DNA from: Phlebopus portentosus
Lineage: Eukaryota > Basidiomycota > Agaricomycetes > Boletales > Boletinellaceae
Assembly: GCA_037892935.1 (NCBI GenBank)
Contig: JAYXKI010000002.1
Span: 1,240,001-1,304,000, forward strand
Length of the DNA: 64,000 nucleotides
Reading direction: 5' to 3'
Part shown: piece after piece, positions 1-11,500 of the stretch
How positions within the stretch are numbered: position 1 is the stretch's first letter
Layout of the letters: each line of letters begins with the position of its first letter
The notes under the pieces: model-generated
What the model was told of the DNA's origin: nothing
Databases searched by the model: none
The model's input: only the letters and a program-made list of their open reading frames with translations
Position numbers and translations under genes: made by a program

Positions 1-2
1 TG

Positions 3-2454
3 GCTCAGGAAGATCCCTCGACTCCGTCCGTCGCTGCCATTGCGGCTTGTATCCAACGGCCTCCGTCGCCCATCCCCACCATCCATCCGATGGTAGCCAT
101 TCCTGAATACGAGCCTGAGTTTGCGCACATCATTTCACGACCGGCTGCCGATGAGAGCTCAGATCCGGAAAACATCAGAGACCGAGGTTCTCCAATGACT
201 GGGGTTACTTCCCTTCCAGCATGGGCCACGGAACCGTTACAGAACGTACAAAATGAGACCGCTTTTCTAGAACGCGCTGTGCAAAACGTGCCTCGGACTC
301 AAGTTCCAGCTCCACATCCTGAGAATTTGTCTCAACCAAAAGCTCCGGTTATAGCGGGTGGGAGCGACCAGTCCGAAACAGAGCGCGGCGACGCGAACAG
401 CGACTCAAACGAGGAACAAGCTGCCATCGGGAAGCTATCCAGTATGAGTTTGATTGCTGCTGTCACAGCGAGTGGTAAGTAATTCCGGTATTGGCTCAAC
501 ATTCATGCATCAAGAATCTGATTGATGAATAAATAGGGTCTCTGGATCAAGGATATCAATCCGCATTTCTCAAAGAAATTGAAAAGGCAGGACGTGATCC
601 GATTTATTGGGTGAGACGAGAGGCAACATTTGCGTTAGGGGCACTCGCGAAAGTGGTGCCGGAGGAACTTCTCTATACCGCCTTGGTTGGTAGTTTCATT
701 CCTCGGCACAAAGTTAGAGCGTTTAAATTTGACTTGTCCTTCTCTATGCAGTTACCCCTGTTTGACTACTTCTGCGAGGATTCGATTTGGAACGTCAGGC
801 AGTCGGTCTTGTTCGCGCTGCCGTCTATCCTTTCTCGACTGCCTCCTGATTTGAAGAGAATACACGCCCTGCAAACTATTCAGAAGATGGCTATCGACCA
901 CTCGCCTCAGGTGCGGACTGGAGTGTTAGAGGTTCTAGGAGAAGTTATCTACTCGTTCCACGAGGACGATAAAGGCCCACCAGAAGAGATCGTCCGACTG
1001 TTTATCGGTGAAGAAGGGCATGATTGGCATAGCCCGGATTCCCCTGTTCTCGAGAATTACAGCAGCTATCAAACACGTAGTCCATGGGCGGACTCCGTAT
1101 TCCGTTCCCGATTTCCAGACATGACCAATGATCTGTTAATAGCCAACCGCTCGATCTCAGCTCCTTCGCCGTCACCGATAAACCCCATACCGGACTCGGA
1201 CCCGGCACGCCCGCTCATTTGCGCATTCAACCTACCTGCCGTAGCCTTGACACTTGGTCAAGCGCGATGGCAGGATCTTCGTGGTCTATACATCTTCCTT
1301 GCGCGTACGGGTGCTTCCAAGGTACGGCAGACGCTTGCAGCGAGTATAGGAGAAATCTCTCGGATTATCGGACCTGAACACTCTCGACGAGACCTTTTAT
1401 ATCGCTGGTGGGATTTTGTCCGCGGACGGGACTCTTCGGTACAAACGAAAGCACTCGAGGCGCTTGAAGTGTTTTTACAAGTCCTGGATCCTGTTGATCG
1501 ACCGCGGATAATTGAAAGTCTTGAGGAGATCTGGGATAATCATTTGAGAGGGTGGCGGGAACGTGAGGTACTTGCGAGGAGTTTAGATCGCCTGGCCCCG
1601 TTCTTTCCGAGCGACGGCAAGGCGTTGAGATCACTCCTCCGGAGAGCTCTTCGCGATCCCGCTGCTGCTGTGCGCAACGCAGCGATAGAAGCGGTGAGTA
1701 GACTGAGATTTCCCCTTTGATTCGTGGTGTATTGACTGAAAATCCAAGTTTCCACAGATCTATGCTTCTATTCTTTCGCTCCAGACATCCTTGAGCTTAG
1801 TCGTGGAGGAAGTATCTGTTTTGGTACACGATGATTCGTTCAAGAAACGACTGACGTGCGTAGCCTTGCCTTTTAAAACGTGTCCACTTAGATTCATTTG
1901 GAATCCAGCTATGTGGAATGCTCAAGGTCTCTGATTGCGACCAGTCCTTATTACGAACGATTCATGGACGAGAACTTTTGGCACTCTGTGGTCTTCCTTT
2001 CCTCGGATAAGATTCCGGATGTACGGATTGCGCTATCTCGATTACTGAGTATTGTGTGCGGTATGTATTCTCTTCTACATTTTTTTTCATGAAAATAAAC
2101 GACGTTATGCAGACAAAATTCTGGCCAAACAGCACACACTTCCCGGAAACGTACTCAACATCGTCCGGAAATTGAGCGAGGATGCGGTTGGCGATGTGCG
2201 AGCCTTTGTGTCCCACCTTCTCCCTCCCAATCTTGGCCCTCCCACGGAGCTGGCTTTTGGGCATGCCTCTGAGAGTGGCGGTTCGATGGCTACTTTCTCG
2301 CGGCCACCTCCAAGGAGAGAGCCAAAGACGTTGGTCTCAGGCATGAATGACATGGCTATCACGGAATATCATCGACACATGGTACGCGGCAATATAGCTC
2401 TTCGAGTTTGAAATAGTATTGAAAATCGTGTCGTAGAACCAAGCTGGAGGATGA
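3..2454 (+). CDS. PP4R1-like HEAT-repeat protein, 5' partial
   Basis: Helical-repeat protein resembling regulatory subunit 1 of protein phosphatase 4 (family inference). The reading frame is already open at base 3, so the start lies outside the window. Introns at 475-536, 686-751, 1694-1757, 1856-1908, 2061-2112 and 2382-2436 join in frame to a TGA at 2452. After a disordered N-terminal stretch, HEAT-type repeats follow, for example around WVRREATFALGALAKVV and NVRQSVLFALPSILSRL, with the repeated pattern of Arg/Asp-containing helix pairs typical of PP2A/PP4 scaffolds. The family role is to present substrates to the PP4 catalytic subunit. The 66-nt second intron is a multiple of three and stop-free, so retention would insert 22 residues. 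Plain ARM-repeat protein is the alternative call. Confidence 0.72.
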
Positions 2455-3153
2455 CATTTCACGCTTGGAATTGTGCGTTTGGTCGCGACGCCTTTATCGC
2501 GGACGTCGTTCCTGTCTGGCTTGGGAGGCAGTGCGTCATAGTCTAGACTGTAGTTGTCCGTGGGACAGGAGTGAGATGACGTGGCATCGCATTCAAATCC
2601 GCTTACGGGCTAACGCTAGCTGGATGATCGTGATTGATTGTGGAAGTACGGGAATAGACCATGATCAGGCCCATGGAAAGCTCCAGGGGGATAGAAGGTC
2701 CAGGAGAGACCGGATTCGGAGAGAATGTGATGTGGTGGGATGTGGAGATGATGATGATTCTTCCGTTCTGTACGGGATTTTATTTTATTTTATTTGATCG
2801 TTACTATACTGTGTTGTAGATATTCTATATATCTAGTCTAGTCTAGGTCTAGGAGGATGTGTATACAGTACATTGTATTTTTACTTTTTCTTCTGTAATG
2901 TTTTTCTTGAGCGTTGTTTTTCCGTTGCTAGATACGACTGTGTGTGATTGTCACGGCCATCATCACACTACACTACCGCCCTGCGCTGGTCGCCCTTCTA
3001 CTAGCTAGGCCTCTTCTCATTCTCCTTCTTCTCACACACATCCTAAAGCCGTAGACCGGCCCCAACTCTCTTTCCTGCGCTGTGCTGTGCTGCTGTCCGT
3101 CATTTTCGTCTACTTACCCTCCCTTTCCCTGCACACACCTCCGTCGCCAACGC
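2455..3153. other. intergenic: 3' UTR and promoter, with short tandem repeats
   Basis: No gene is supported here. The stretch holds the 3' region of the PP4R1-like gene and the promoter/5' leader of the MARVEL-like gene. Two short low-complexity runs are visible: ATTTT units at 2777-2795 and TCTAG units at 2832-2852. From about 2960 onward the plus strand is C/T-rich, as is common in fungal promoters and 5' leaders. Confidence 0.6.
2777..2852. repeat. short tandem repeats (ATTTT)n and (TCTAG)n
   Basis: About three and a half ATTTT units occupy 2777-2795, and three perfect TCTAG units plus a fourth offset by one base occupy 2832-2852. They lie downstream of the PP4R1-like stop codon and look like simple-sequence drift in a 3' region. 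Confidence 0.7.
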
Positions 3154-4797
3154 ATGTTGTCACCTTTCTCCTCTATCGCGCTGCAACTTTCGGTCAGTAA
3201 AACATCATTCGACTTTTTAATATGGATTAAAGCTTATTATTCCCTTTTCCCAATCGATAGCGCTATTCATTGTATGCAATGCAGTAATATGCAGCGTCGC
3301 AGCATGGAACTTGGGCTTTGCTAATCAGCACCACGACCACTTGACAACACTCGGTTAGTCGTCTTCTTTTTGAGTTACTCATGGTATGTCTTACGCGTTC
3401 GTTCATAAAGCACAAATCGATAGCTTCCTGATTTTTGCTGGAGCTGCTGGGCTTGTCGTCGTATTCACTGTGTGCGAACTGACTTTGCATGTGTGCAACG
3501 CTCTTGGCGACTGACTCTTTGATCACTTTTATGATAAAGCATTTTTATCGAGGTTTTCCGAAGAGGCGCGATCTCCGGTCGGATATGGTTTGAGATGGCT
3601 TGGCTCACATTATTCTGGATATTCAACTTTGGTGGGTTTCCTCCTCATATATTACAAGTACGATATATGGAATTTCCATCAGCTGGGGCAATAGCGGTCA
3701 CGGCGGTTGCGCCTCGTAAAATGTGCAGTTTCCAAAGTACGTGCGCCACTACACGCTTTCTCTTTTGTCCATCAACTTCTCGCTGATTTTGCTCGTTGCC
3801 TTTCCTTCTATGATGTCCCTTGACGTCTAGGCGACCCCTCCCATCGCTCAGGTCCTGCGTGCACATCTGCCAGAGTCCTGATTGCGTTTGCTTGGCTGAA
3901 CACTGGTTTTCGTACGTCGACTTCTGGGAATAGAGCGATTCATTCCGTTTCTGACTTTTTTCCTTGTTCCTGTGCATCAGTGTTCATGTACTTCTTCCTG
4001 CTCACGATCTTCTCCATCATGCACCAGAAGGAGGACGCATCGGTATGGCGCTCAGCGGTGTGCGACTTCCCATGGTTCCAGACCAAGCTATGCATCAGGA
4101 GCGCACCCAACTCGCCTATCATTGCGCGCTTTGTGAAATCTAAATCACCTTCATTGGTCGCACCCAAGCCCCGTCGCGCGCCTCCGCCGCCGATTTTCAT
4201 CCACGGTCGGGCAGGACTTGGCTCGCAAGTGGAGATTGAACATTTTACGGAAATTGGATCGATTGAAGAACAGCGTATTGCTTCTCCTCCCCCGGCTGTT
4301 CCGCGGCCTGCGGCGATATCGCTTTATCCGCAGCATGTACAGTCGACGATGCGTGCTACGAATGCCCCTGTGACGACGTATCAGAGTAGTACGTACTATG
4401 CTGAGAATCGTGGAGCGTCGCCGCCACCTATTCGAGACTGGCCTCGTCCTATCGGCACGAATTTAACGTCTAACTCGTCTCTGAACCCGTCTCCGATGTC
4501 CGAACGAGCAGCTCAGAAGCAGCGTGCACTTGAGCGTTCGGGTTCGGATGCTTCGTCGAGAGAGTCGCAAAGAGATCAAGAACGCACGCACCGCGCTGCT
4601 CCGCACCTCCACCTCCTTTGACTCTGGAGCGGTCGAGGACAAATGAAGATAACGTGAATGCTAGCGCGCAGAATTCACCTTCGCGTTCGCGACCTGCGGG
4701 CCCCCGGAGACGCGATGGGCAATCGACGTTCGTCCGACCGCGGCCTCCTCCGCTTGACCTCACGCGAGATGGCTCGACGCCGAACGGTCGTCGATAG
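3154..4797 (+). CDS. MARVEL-like four-span membrane protein
   Basis: Multi-exon integral membrane protein. Introns supported by frame are 3354-3410, 3472-3539, 3632-3682, 3737-3830 and 3912-3980. Four hydrophobic segments follow in order: near IALFIVCNAVICSVAAW, SFLIFAGAAGLVVVFTVIF, FEMAWLTLFWIFNF and VLIAFAWLNTGFLFMYFFLL. This four-span layout and the W-rich third and fourth segments match fungal MARVEL-domain proteins. A long Ser/Pro-rich cytosolic tail follows. The first exon (ATG 3154, intron 3193-3232, only 40 nt) is uncertain. In the tail the frame meets a stop at 4619, but the +2 frame continues with Pro/Arg-rich sequence to a TAG at 4795. One missing base between about 4520 and 4597, or a short intron such as 4524-4564, would join them, so the end is either 4621 or 4797. 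Confidence 0.66.
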
Positions 4798-5448
4798 CAT
4801 AACAATATTCGTCCTCCCATCTGGCTCTTTCTCGACTACTATTGTTATGATTCTTTGTGTATGGAAGAAAACAGACGTTGCTTTTTGTACGAGCTACTAC
4901 GACACTGGTTGACGCTCGTTCATTTCCACTGGTCGCTGCCCACACCATGCTGTACGACGACCTTTGCTGTGATGCATTACGCGCTGCGCGCTACCCTCGC
5001 TCTCTCACGTCCGCTCTTTTGTATCAACTATCTCCTGTCCCTACTGTCTGTCTGTTCAAGACCGGTCTCTGCGTAGACTTCTGACCCGACCCTCGTCGTA
5101 GAACGCCACTGTTGTTGTGATCGTGTATATGTATTCCTTGACTTTTCCCATGTCTTCTGCTGGGATTGCGAGTTGATCAAAGTAAACATGTTTCTTTATC
5201 GTCTCATCATATTGCGCGAATGTATTGTGAGGATGTATACACAATGATATGATGAGGATGTGTTCTGTCATAGCTGCGTGATAGCAGGTGTATGGCGCAA
5301 GGGATCAGAGAATATGCTACATCGGAAGGCACGTACACGGTCATAACAATCATGGAAAAAAATGCAAATCAGCAAACACATGAAGCGTCCTCCAGATAAA
5401 TATACAGTAAATCGAATGGTAGAGCAGTCCTTTCCTCCGCATCAACAC
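4798..5448. other. convergent intergenic region
   Basis: Lies between the 3' ends of the MARVEL-like gene (plus) and the Hv1-like gene (minus). Only short chance reading frames are seen. It most likely contains the two 3' UTRs. Confidence 0.6.
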
Positions 5449-6462
5449 TCAGGTCGACTCCGAGTCACTCAACACCAACACCCATCTCTCGACGTCAATA
5501 CTGTCAGAATCAGTCTTAGCTTGAGATGTCTGCTCCATATCCGCAAGGCGAGCACGTAGACTGGTATTCTCCTCCTCTAGCCGGCTAGCGCGAGCCTGTT
5601 CTTCCTGGAGGAGTCGTTGAGTCTCTGCGAGCTGGTTGGAGAGCTCTTCCTGTAGTTCGCCCGCACCGACTGCGAGACCTGCAAAATCGGGATCGCGAGA
5701 GTTTGAACAAAGGTAAAGGTAAAAGAGTTATATGCGCGTGGTAGTAACATAATGGAAAGGATCAAAACGCACCTCCGACGAGTTTGACGAGCCTCCAGAG
5801 TCGGAGCAGTACGAGCAGCCCGGCGAGCTCTGCCTCGCGACCGCGCAGGACGACTTCTAACACGAAAGTGGTGATCACCACTAACGCGTCGAATAGATGC
5901 AATCCCGCATATGGGTGTTTCTCATCAGAAGAGGACAGAGATAAAGACTTAGGAAGAGGGTTGTAATACGCGACGCCGAAGCACCAGAGCGCGAGCGGGA
6001 TTTCGAGCAGGAAGAGGGTGTTGATGGTGAGTGAGATGTGTGCGAGGGTCGTTAGCCATACGGGCTCGGATCCGGGGTTGGTGGCTGCTAGTGCTGCTAG
6101 GGCGTTGGGGCACTCTCGTTCGGGCGAGAGGAAGGTGTAGACGAGGTCGGCTAGGACGCAGCATGCGTCGATGGCAACCTACGTGCGTATAACAGGACCA
6201 CACTATCTATTAGTACTGTGTGGTAGGTATAAAGGCGAACTTGACTCACAAGAAGGATGATCGCCTTGTGCGTCGACGGCGCTTCGAGCTTTTCTGCGGT
6301 CCGTTCTCGCCAGGTCAGCGCCTCTAGATCTGCCACCTCGCCCTCATCACCGCCTCCGCTCCTGCTATCACCGCGCTCGAGATCGTCTCGCTCTTCAGAA
6401 CCTGAGGTGGGATTTGGGTTTGGGCTGCCGAGCAGCGGCTGGCGCTCTTCTATCACTGTCAT
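5449..6462 (-). CDS. voltage-gated proton channel (Hv1-like)
   Basis: A 282-residue voltage-sensor-only channel in three exons (6462-6250, 6178-5773, 5678-5449). The acidic N-terminus starts MTVIEERQPLLG. S1 is IILLVAIDACCVLADLVY, with D75 in the place of the Hv1 selectivity aspartate. S2 contains LFLLEI (E130), and S3 contains FDALVVITTFVLEV (D168, E179). S4 is LLVLLRLWRLVKLVGG, with R197, R200 and K203 at three-residue spacing. No pore domain follows; instead a heptad-rich coiled coil runs from about residue 212 to 260, as in dimeric Hv1. In the family this mediates outward proton flux at the plasma membrane. The third S4 charge is Lys rather than Arg. S3 has Glu where animal Hv1 has Asp. 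Confidence 0.88.
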
Positions 6463-7110
6463 GTCAAGCAACGTCGCCAAAGGCAGAGGCGAGATGTGAT
6501 GTGATGAATCAGACGACACGACACCGTTGGGTGCACGTCTGGAGGACACGCCGTCAACGCACGCGACACCTGCGGAACGAACGTATACGTACACGTACTA
6601 CTGAAATCCGCCTTTCAGACGATCCCGTCCGGATCTGATTCAATATTCTTCGCGGAAACGTTCAATGACGTTCGTGTTGCCGTAAACGAGGGCAACGATC
6701 AATTCACAACACAAGTAATTTGAATTGAAATACGTGTCCATTGATCTACGTAGTAGCGTGTACTGTACGGCATACACGAACAAAAGGCAGCGTACATTAT
6801 AGACGGATAGCAGCAGCAAGCCTACAGGGTATTATGTACTATAATGCAACGTGGACAGACACGTCCGTGACACATCAGGTAAGAAAGTAAGAACAACACC
6901 GAAAAAATTGTCATCAAGAAAATCAACGACAGTAGTCAACAACGTGGCCAGGAAAAAAAAAGTGCAACATGTGTCCCGCGGTAGTGATATGCATCCCCCG
7001 CGTATCATCACCTTTTTGGAAACATAAGTACTAGACCCGGAGATGCGTTCACAACAGAGCGGTGGAAAATGTACGGGGATATCAGTAAACCATCAATACA
7101 ACAGGTAGCT
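6463..7110. other. promoter region of the Hv1-like gene
   Basis: Sits between the Hv1-like start codon and the 3' end of the upstream, same-strand GPI-protein gene. No reading frame with recognisable features is present. It probably holds the Hv1 promoter and the 3' UTR of the GPI-protein gene. Confidence 0.55.
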
Positions 7111-8061
7111 TCACAACGCCAGAAGTCCGCCAGCGACGGCCAAGCCAGCGCCAATGAGGACAGGCAAGATGGGAAGCTCCCCACCCAGTGTGCGGAGGGC
7201 GGCGCTAGACTCCGTGCTAGATGCAGCACTAGCACTACCACTACCAGACGCCGATCCACTACTAGCAGATCCGGAGGCAGTGCCACCTGCCGACGTAGCG
7301 GTAGGGGAGGCAGATGCACTTGAGACGGAGGCCGGCGTAGCTGAAGTAAGTGCAGAATTTAGCTTAGATTTCGTCATCGTCATAGTTTTCCATGGAATTC
7401 TACGTACTTCCTGATGCTTTCACCTCAAATTGCTCTGAAGAGGCGTAGACCTGGTCTGAGTTGCTTATATTCAGGAAGCTAACAGTGTAGCCTAATGACG
7501 CGAAATTCAGTATACAGAAAGGCCGGAGAAGAACCTTAACTGACCAGAAGCGACAACGAGAGTGACATTTGTTACGGTAAATGTGCCATTGCTCAAGTCA
7601 ACACTGGTAGCGATCTAAAGGTGCCGAGACCAGTGAGAAATTGCGTGCGCGAACGAGGAAAAGTCTGATACGCACTGAAAAGTTGCCGTTCAAGTAACTG
7701 GAGTTCGAGTTCGAGACGATAATGCTAGAAGACATGTATGAGATTGCGCCATATATGTGAACCTAAAGACGACTTACTCGACGGGATTGGGATCGCTCGA
7801 GCTGAATGACCAGCTAATGGTGTTGGAGGTGTTCTGGACCCTGGAAAGCAACATAAGCCATCGCAAGGATACGGACTGGCGGCTGTCAGCGCGCAACGTA
7901 CCAATAGCTCTCTGGCGATGGCGTATCGATAGTGATTGCTATGAAGTGAGGGAAAAACTGTGAGTATATGTCTGGACGTGGCAGTGGGTGTCAGGTCGAC
8001 ACATACCCAGGGCCGAAGAGGCGGCGGCGAGGAGGGCGAGGGTGGTCTTTGCAAAGTGCAT
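7111..8061 (-). CDS. secreted GPI-anchored Kre9/Knh1-type protein
   Basis: Small cell-surface protein of 195 residues in seven exons: 8061-8007, 7938-7902, 7840-7778, 7724-7676, 7614-7545, 7491-7408 and 7340-7111. The exon lengths sum exactly to 196 codons. The N-terminus MHFAKTTLALLAAASSALA is a signal peptide. It is followed by an Ig-like domain with ITIDTPSPESYW and a core such as NTISWSFSSSDPNP, as in the Ser-Thr-rich, GPI-anchored family with the Kre9/Knh1 N-terminal domain. A Ser/Ala/Gly-rich linker leads to a hydrophobic C-terminus (LPVLIGAGLAVAGGLLAL) typical of a GPI-attachment signal. It is probably in the cell wall or outer plasma membrane. Its enzymatic role, if any, is unknown. 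It shares a divergent promoter with the IST1-TBC gene. Confidence 0.82.
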
Positions 8062-8552
8062 GGCGTGCGGCGAAGGAGAAAGAGAGGGAGCGACTGAGCC
8101 TTACGCGTACGAGCAAGCTTGGGGAAAAAAGACGAGGAAAAAAAACAAAAGCCTTGGCTTTTAAGAACCGAACGTTCGAACGAAGATCATGAGCATATAT
8201 TGAGGGAACAGGGTCACGTGGGCTGACGCGACCCTTTTCAATTGATGGTTCGCTTATGTAAAAGAACTGATGCGAGATCTGTTCTGTTCGTTCCATCTTT
8301 TTCTTCTTTCCAATTTGCCTGAATTTACTTCCTTCGCGCCTTTCAGTCGGTCGGCCAACATCTACGACTGCCTTTCGCTTTCCCGGAATTTATTTCTCTC
8401 CTTCTCTTTCTTCGTTGCTATCTCTCTTGGAATCTCTCGGATTATTCTCGTATACTAGACGCGGAGCGCGTCAAATCAGAATCTCCGATTCGGGTGTTTT
8501 TCCCCGTCCCTTCTTCGTTCCTCGTCTCCGTCACCGCGGCCATTCGGTAGTC
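8062..8552. other. divergent promoter, GPI protein / IST1-TBC
   Basis: A 491-nt region separates two outward-pointing start codons. It contains one CACGTG hexamer (8215-8220) and a C/T-rich tract from about 8280 leading to the IST1-TBC start. No gene is seen. Confidence 0.6.
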
Positions 8553-11500
8553 ATGCCCAGCTCAGTCTCATGGGATCCGACACGAGCCAAGGTATCTTCT
8601 ACCTCCTTCTGGTTTCTTCTGCCTCCTGATTGATTTGGTATATCTGGCAGGCCCAAATCCGTCTGGCTGCCCAGCGCCTCGGCCAGCTGCAGGACAGGAA
8701 AGACTCGCTCGCCCACATTACGAGTAAAGACATCGCAACGCTCCTCGGTCATCGAAATGTCTCCCTGGCGCGTACCAAGGCGCAGAATCTCATGAACGAG
8801 GACGCCGTCAGCAATGCAATGGAAGTACTGGAGATGTACTGTGCTCTCGTGCTTGAACGGTTCTCGGAGCTTGAGAAGGAGTAAGTCGCTGCTTAGTGTG
8901 TCCAATTGTGCGCGCTGTTAAGCCTGATTCGTTCTAGTGAGCTTGAACTTAACCCTTCCATGGTGGAGGCCGTTGCGACAATTATTTATGCGGCGCCGTT
9001 CACGGAGTGTCAAGGTACGTCGTGACTTCTGGTATTCCACAGACCTTTGTCCTATTGTTTCTATCTAGAGCTGCTCATTGTGCGCGGGGTACTCATGGAT
9101 AGACTGGGGCCTGACTTCTCCCAGTCGGCCTTGTACAATAGCGACGGTCATGTATCTCAGCGTGTGAGAAGCTTTCCTTCGGCTACCTGAAATTACTGAT
9201 CCTTCCCTAACATGCCTCCACGAATTAAAGATAATTCGCTTAATGCACGCACCGCCTTCAGCGGATGACATCGACGCGTATCTCTTCAACATGGCTCGCA
9301 AGTTTGGCGTTGATTGGAAACCTCGTATGAAAACAGAACAGAAGTGAGTGGACACGTTCTGCTGTGTTATAGAAACAGGATTCGATTATATCGGGTGCAG
9401 ACTAGTTATTCTCTCCGAAATGCTAGATGCATCTGATATCATGGGCACAGTCGATTTGATGAAGCTCCGAGAGATAGCTTCTTCGGGTCAGTGACCATCA
9501 CACTATTCTAAATTTAGACAGAATTAATCGACCTTGGACTAGGCATTCCTGTTAATCCGTCATGGCTCAGGGCACGAGTGTGGAAGTGAGCAATTCGCTA
9601 AATTCGATGTCATGAAGAAATTCTCATAGACATTCGTCTAGACTCCTCTTGGGCATAACTCCGTTGACGAAGGCGCAATGGGAATCCGAGTCCCGGAAGA
9701 AAAGGGAGGGTTATTACGTGAGTAAGGCGTTCATCTCCCTGCTCAGACCGCTTATTTCTCCTGGACAGGAACTTATTCGACACCTTTTGGTCAACATAGT
9801 CGAGCTACCTCCTCCTTCCACTCCGCTGTCGCCACCAGACAAGTCTTTGCTTGCACTTGTCGAGTCACTGAGCAGAGTTCCAGCTCATCTATTTCGTGGT
9901 CTTGAAGACGAGATCGAACAATCTGCTACTTGTCCACTTCATGAGTCTGCATCGCCAGATATCAAGATCGGATGTGCCTCTGCACTGGAAGAGCGACTGC
10001 AACTCGTTCAAGATCAGTCTCCCAAAGACGATGATGATGAGTCATTTAGCAGTACACCAGAGATCCGACTTGATTCTGGTAGTGCACCTACGTCGCCTCA
10101 GGAGGCTTCATTCAGTCTTTCAGAAGCCGCGCAGGGTACACCGCAACAACCTAAGACTCTCTCGATATCCTCCGCGCTTTCTCCGAAAGTATTTAGGAGC
10201 GTACCTACCCATCCCTTCCATATATCTGCTCTGCTCCGATTATTGTACATACACAGGTCGTTAAACCCTGGATCAGAATCCCCGCATCTTGCTTCTTTAC
10301 TTGTTCCATTGTATACGGCGATGAATCAGGAAGCGGAGCCTGCAGAAGCAGCGCACGCAGAGGCAGACACGTTTTGGTTATTCGAGGTTTTGATCCGAGA
10401 GGTATCTGAGCTTGACGAGACGGAAGGCGGACTAATATGGATGAAGAAATTCCGAGAAAGAGCGTCTATGGCCGATCACGAGTTGCTGGAAGACTTGGTA
10501 GATACGGTTCATGTTTCGGGTCGCTTAACCTTGCTGATATGTGCTTGCTTAGACGCTCAAGGGCCTTGATCCTGGGCTACCACAGTATTCGTAGTATGTG
10601 GTTTCTTCTACGCGCATGCAACGTGTGACTCAAACAGATACTTACAGTCGATGGCTTGCTCCTGTACTCTCGCATACACTCCCGCTCCCTGCCGTCTTGA
10701 TGGCATGGGATGCTATCTTTGCCCAAGCTGAAATGACACGACAATCTAATCCCCGGTTGGAACATTTATTGGATATCTGTACTGCTATGCTCGTGCGGGC
10801 ACGCGCTCAATTATTATTGTACGTGCCTCAGATCTTCTGTCAGGTCTATTCTGACCGCCTGCTTTCGGTTGTGTGTGTTTCAGATTGGGTAAGGGCGGAA
10901 GGAAGTCGCCTAGCTTATGGGATGTTGAGCCATCTGGCGTTGCACGTCAGACACTTCGGCCGTGGGAGCTGGGTGATGCTTTTATGGAGGGCATGACACT
11001 TCTGCAGAACTATCCGGTCGAGAACGCTGGAGGCATGGAACGTATTCTGCAAGTCGCGGGAGACATCCTTATACAACGAGAGCAGCTCACGAAGCCACCG
11101 CAGAATCGGAACCCCGGCCTCGGTGCTATGATACGTGATAAGGTGTGGAGAGGTATCACGAATCAGTCGGCTGTTGAAGTGGAGAACAACTCGCCGGAGG
11201 ATAGTGACGAAGAGACGGAGGATGAGACAGAGACTGAGAACGAGAATGAGCGTGCTCGGTCGAATACTATCACTCAATCGTCAGCGAATAATTCAGGTTG
11301 GGGTTCCTACCTGAAAGCTACTGTGATCCGGGGAATCACGAATGAGAGTGCGATGGATCCTGAGTCTCCTCGTACCTCTCCCCTCCCATCGCCTACTCGG
11401 CCGTCTCATGACCTTTCACCTGCGGCTCTTTCATCACCACTTCCGGAAGAGAAGCCTTCTTCATTAGCTGTTCCAAATGCAGGCTCTGGTCTTTGGGGCT

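Noticed and set aside
2465..2797. 110-codon frame after the PP4R1-like gene
   Set aside because: It overlaps the 3' UTR, ends in the ATTTT repeat and shows no family features.
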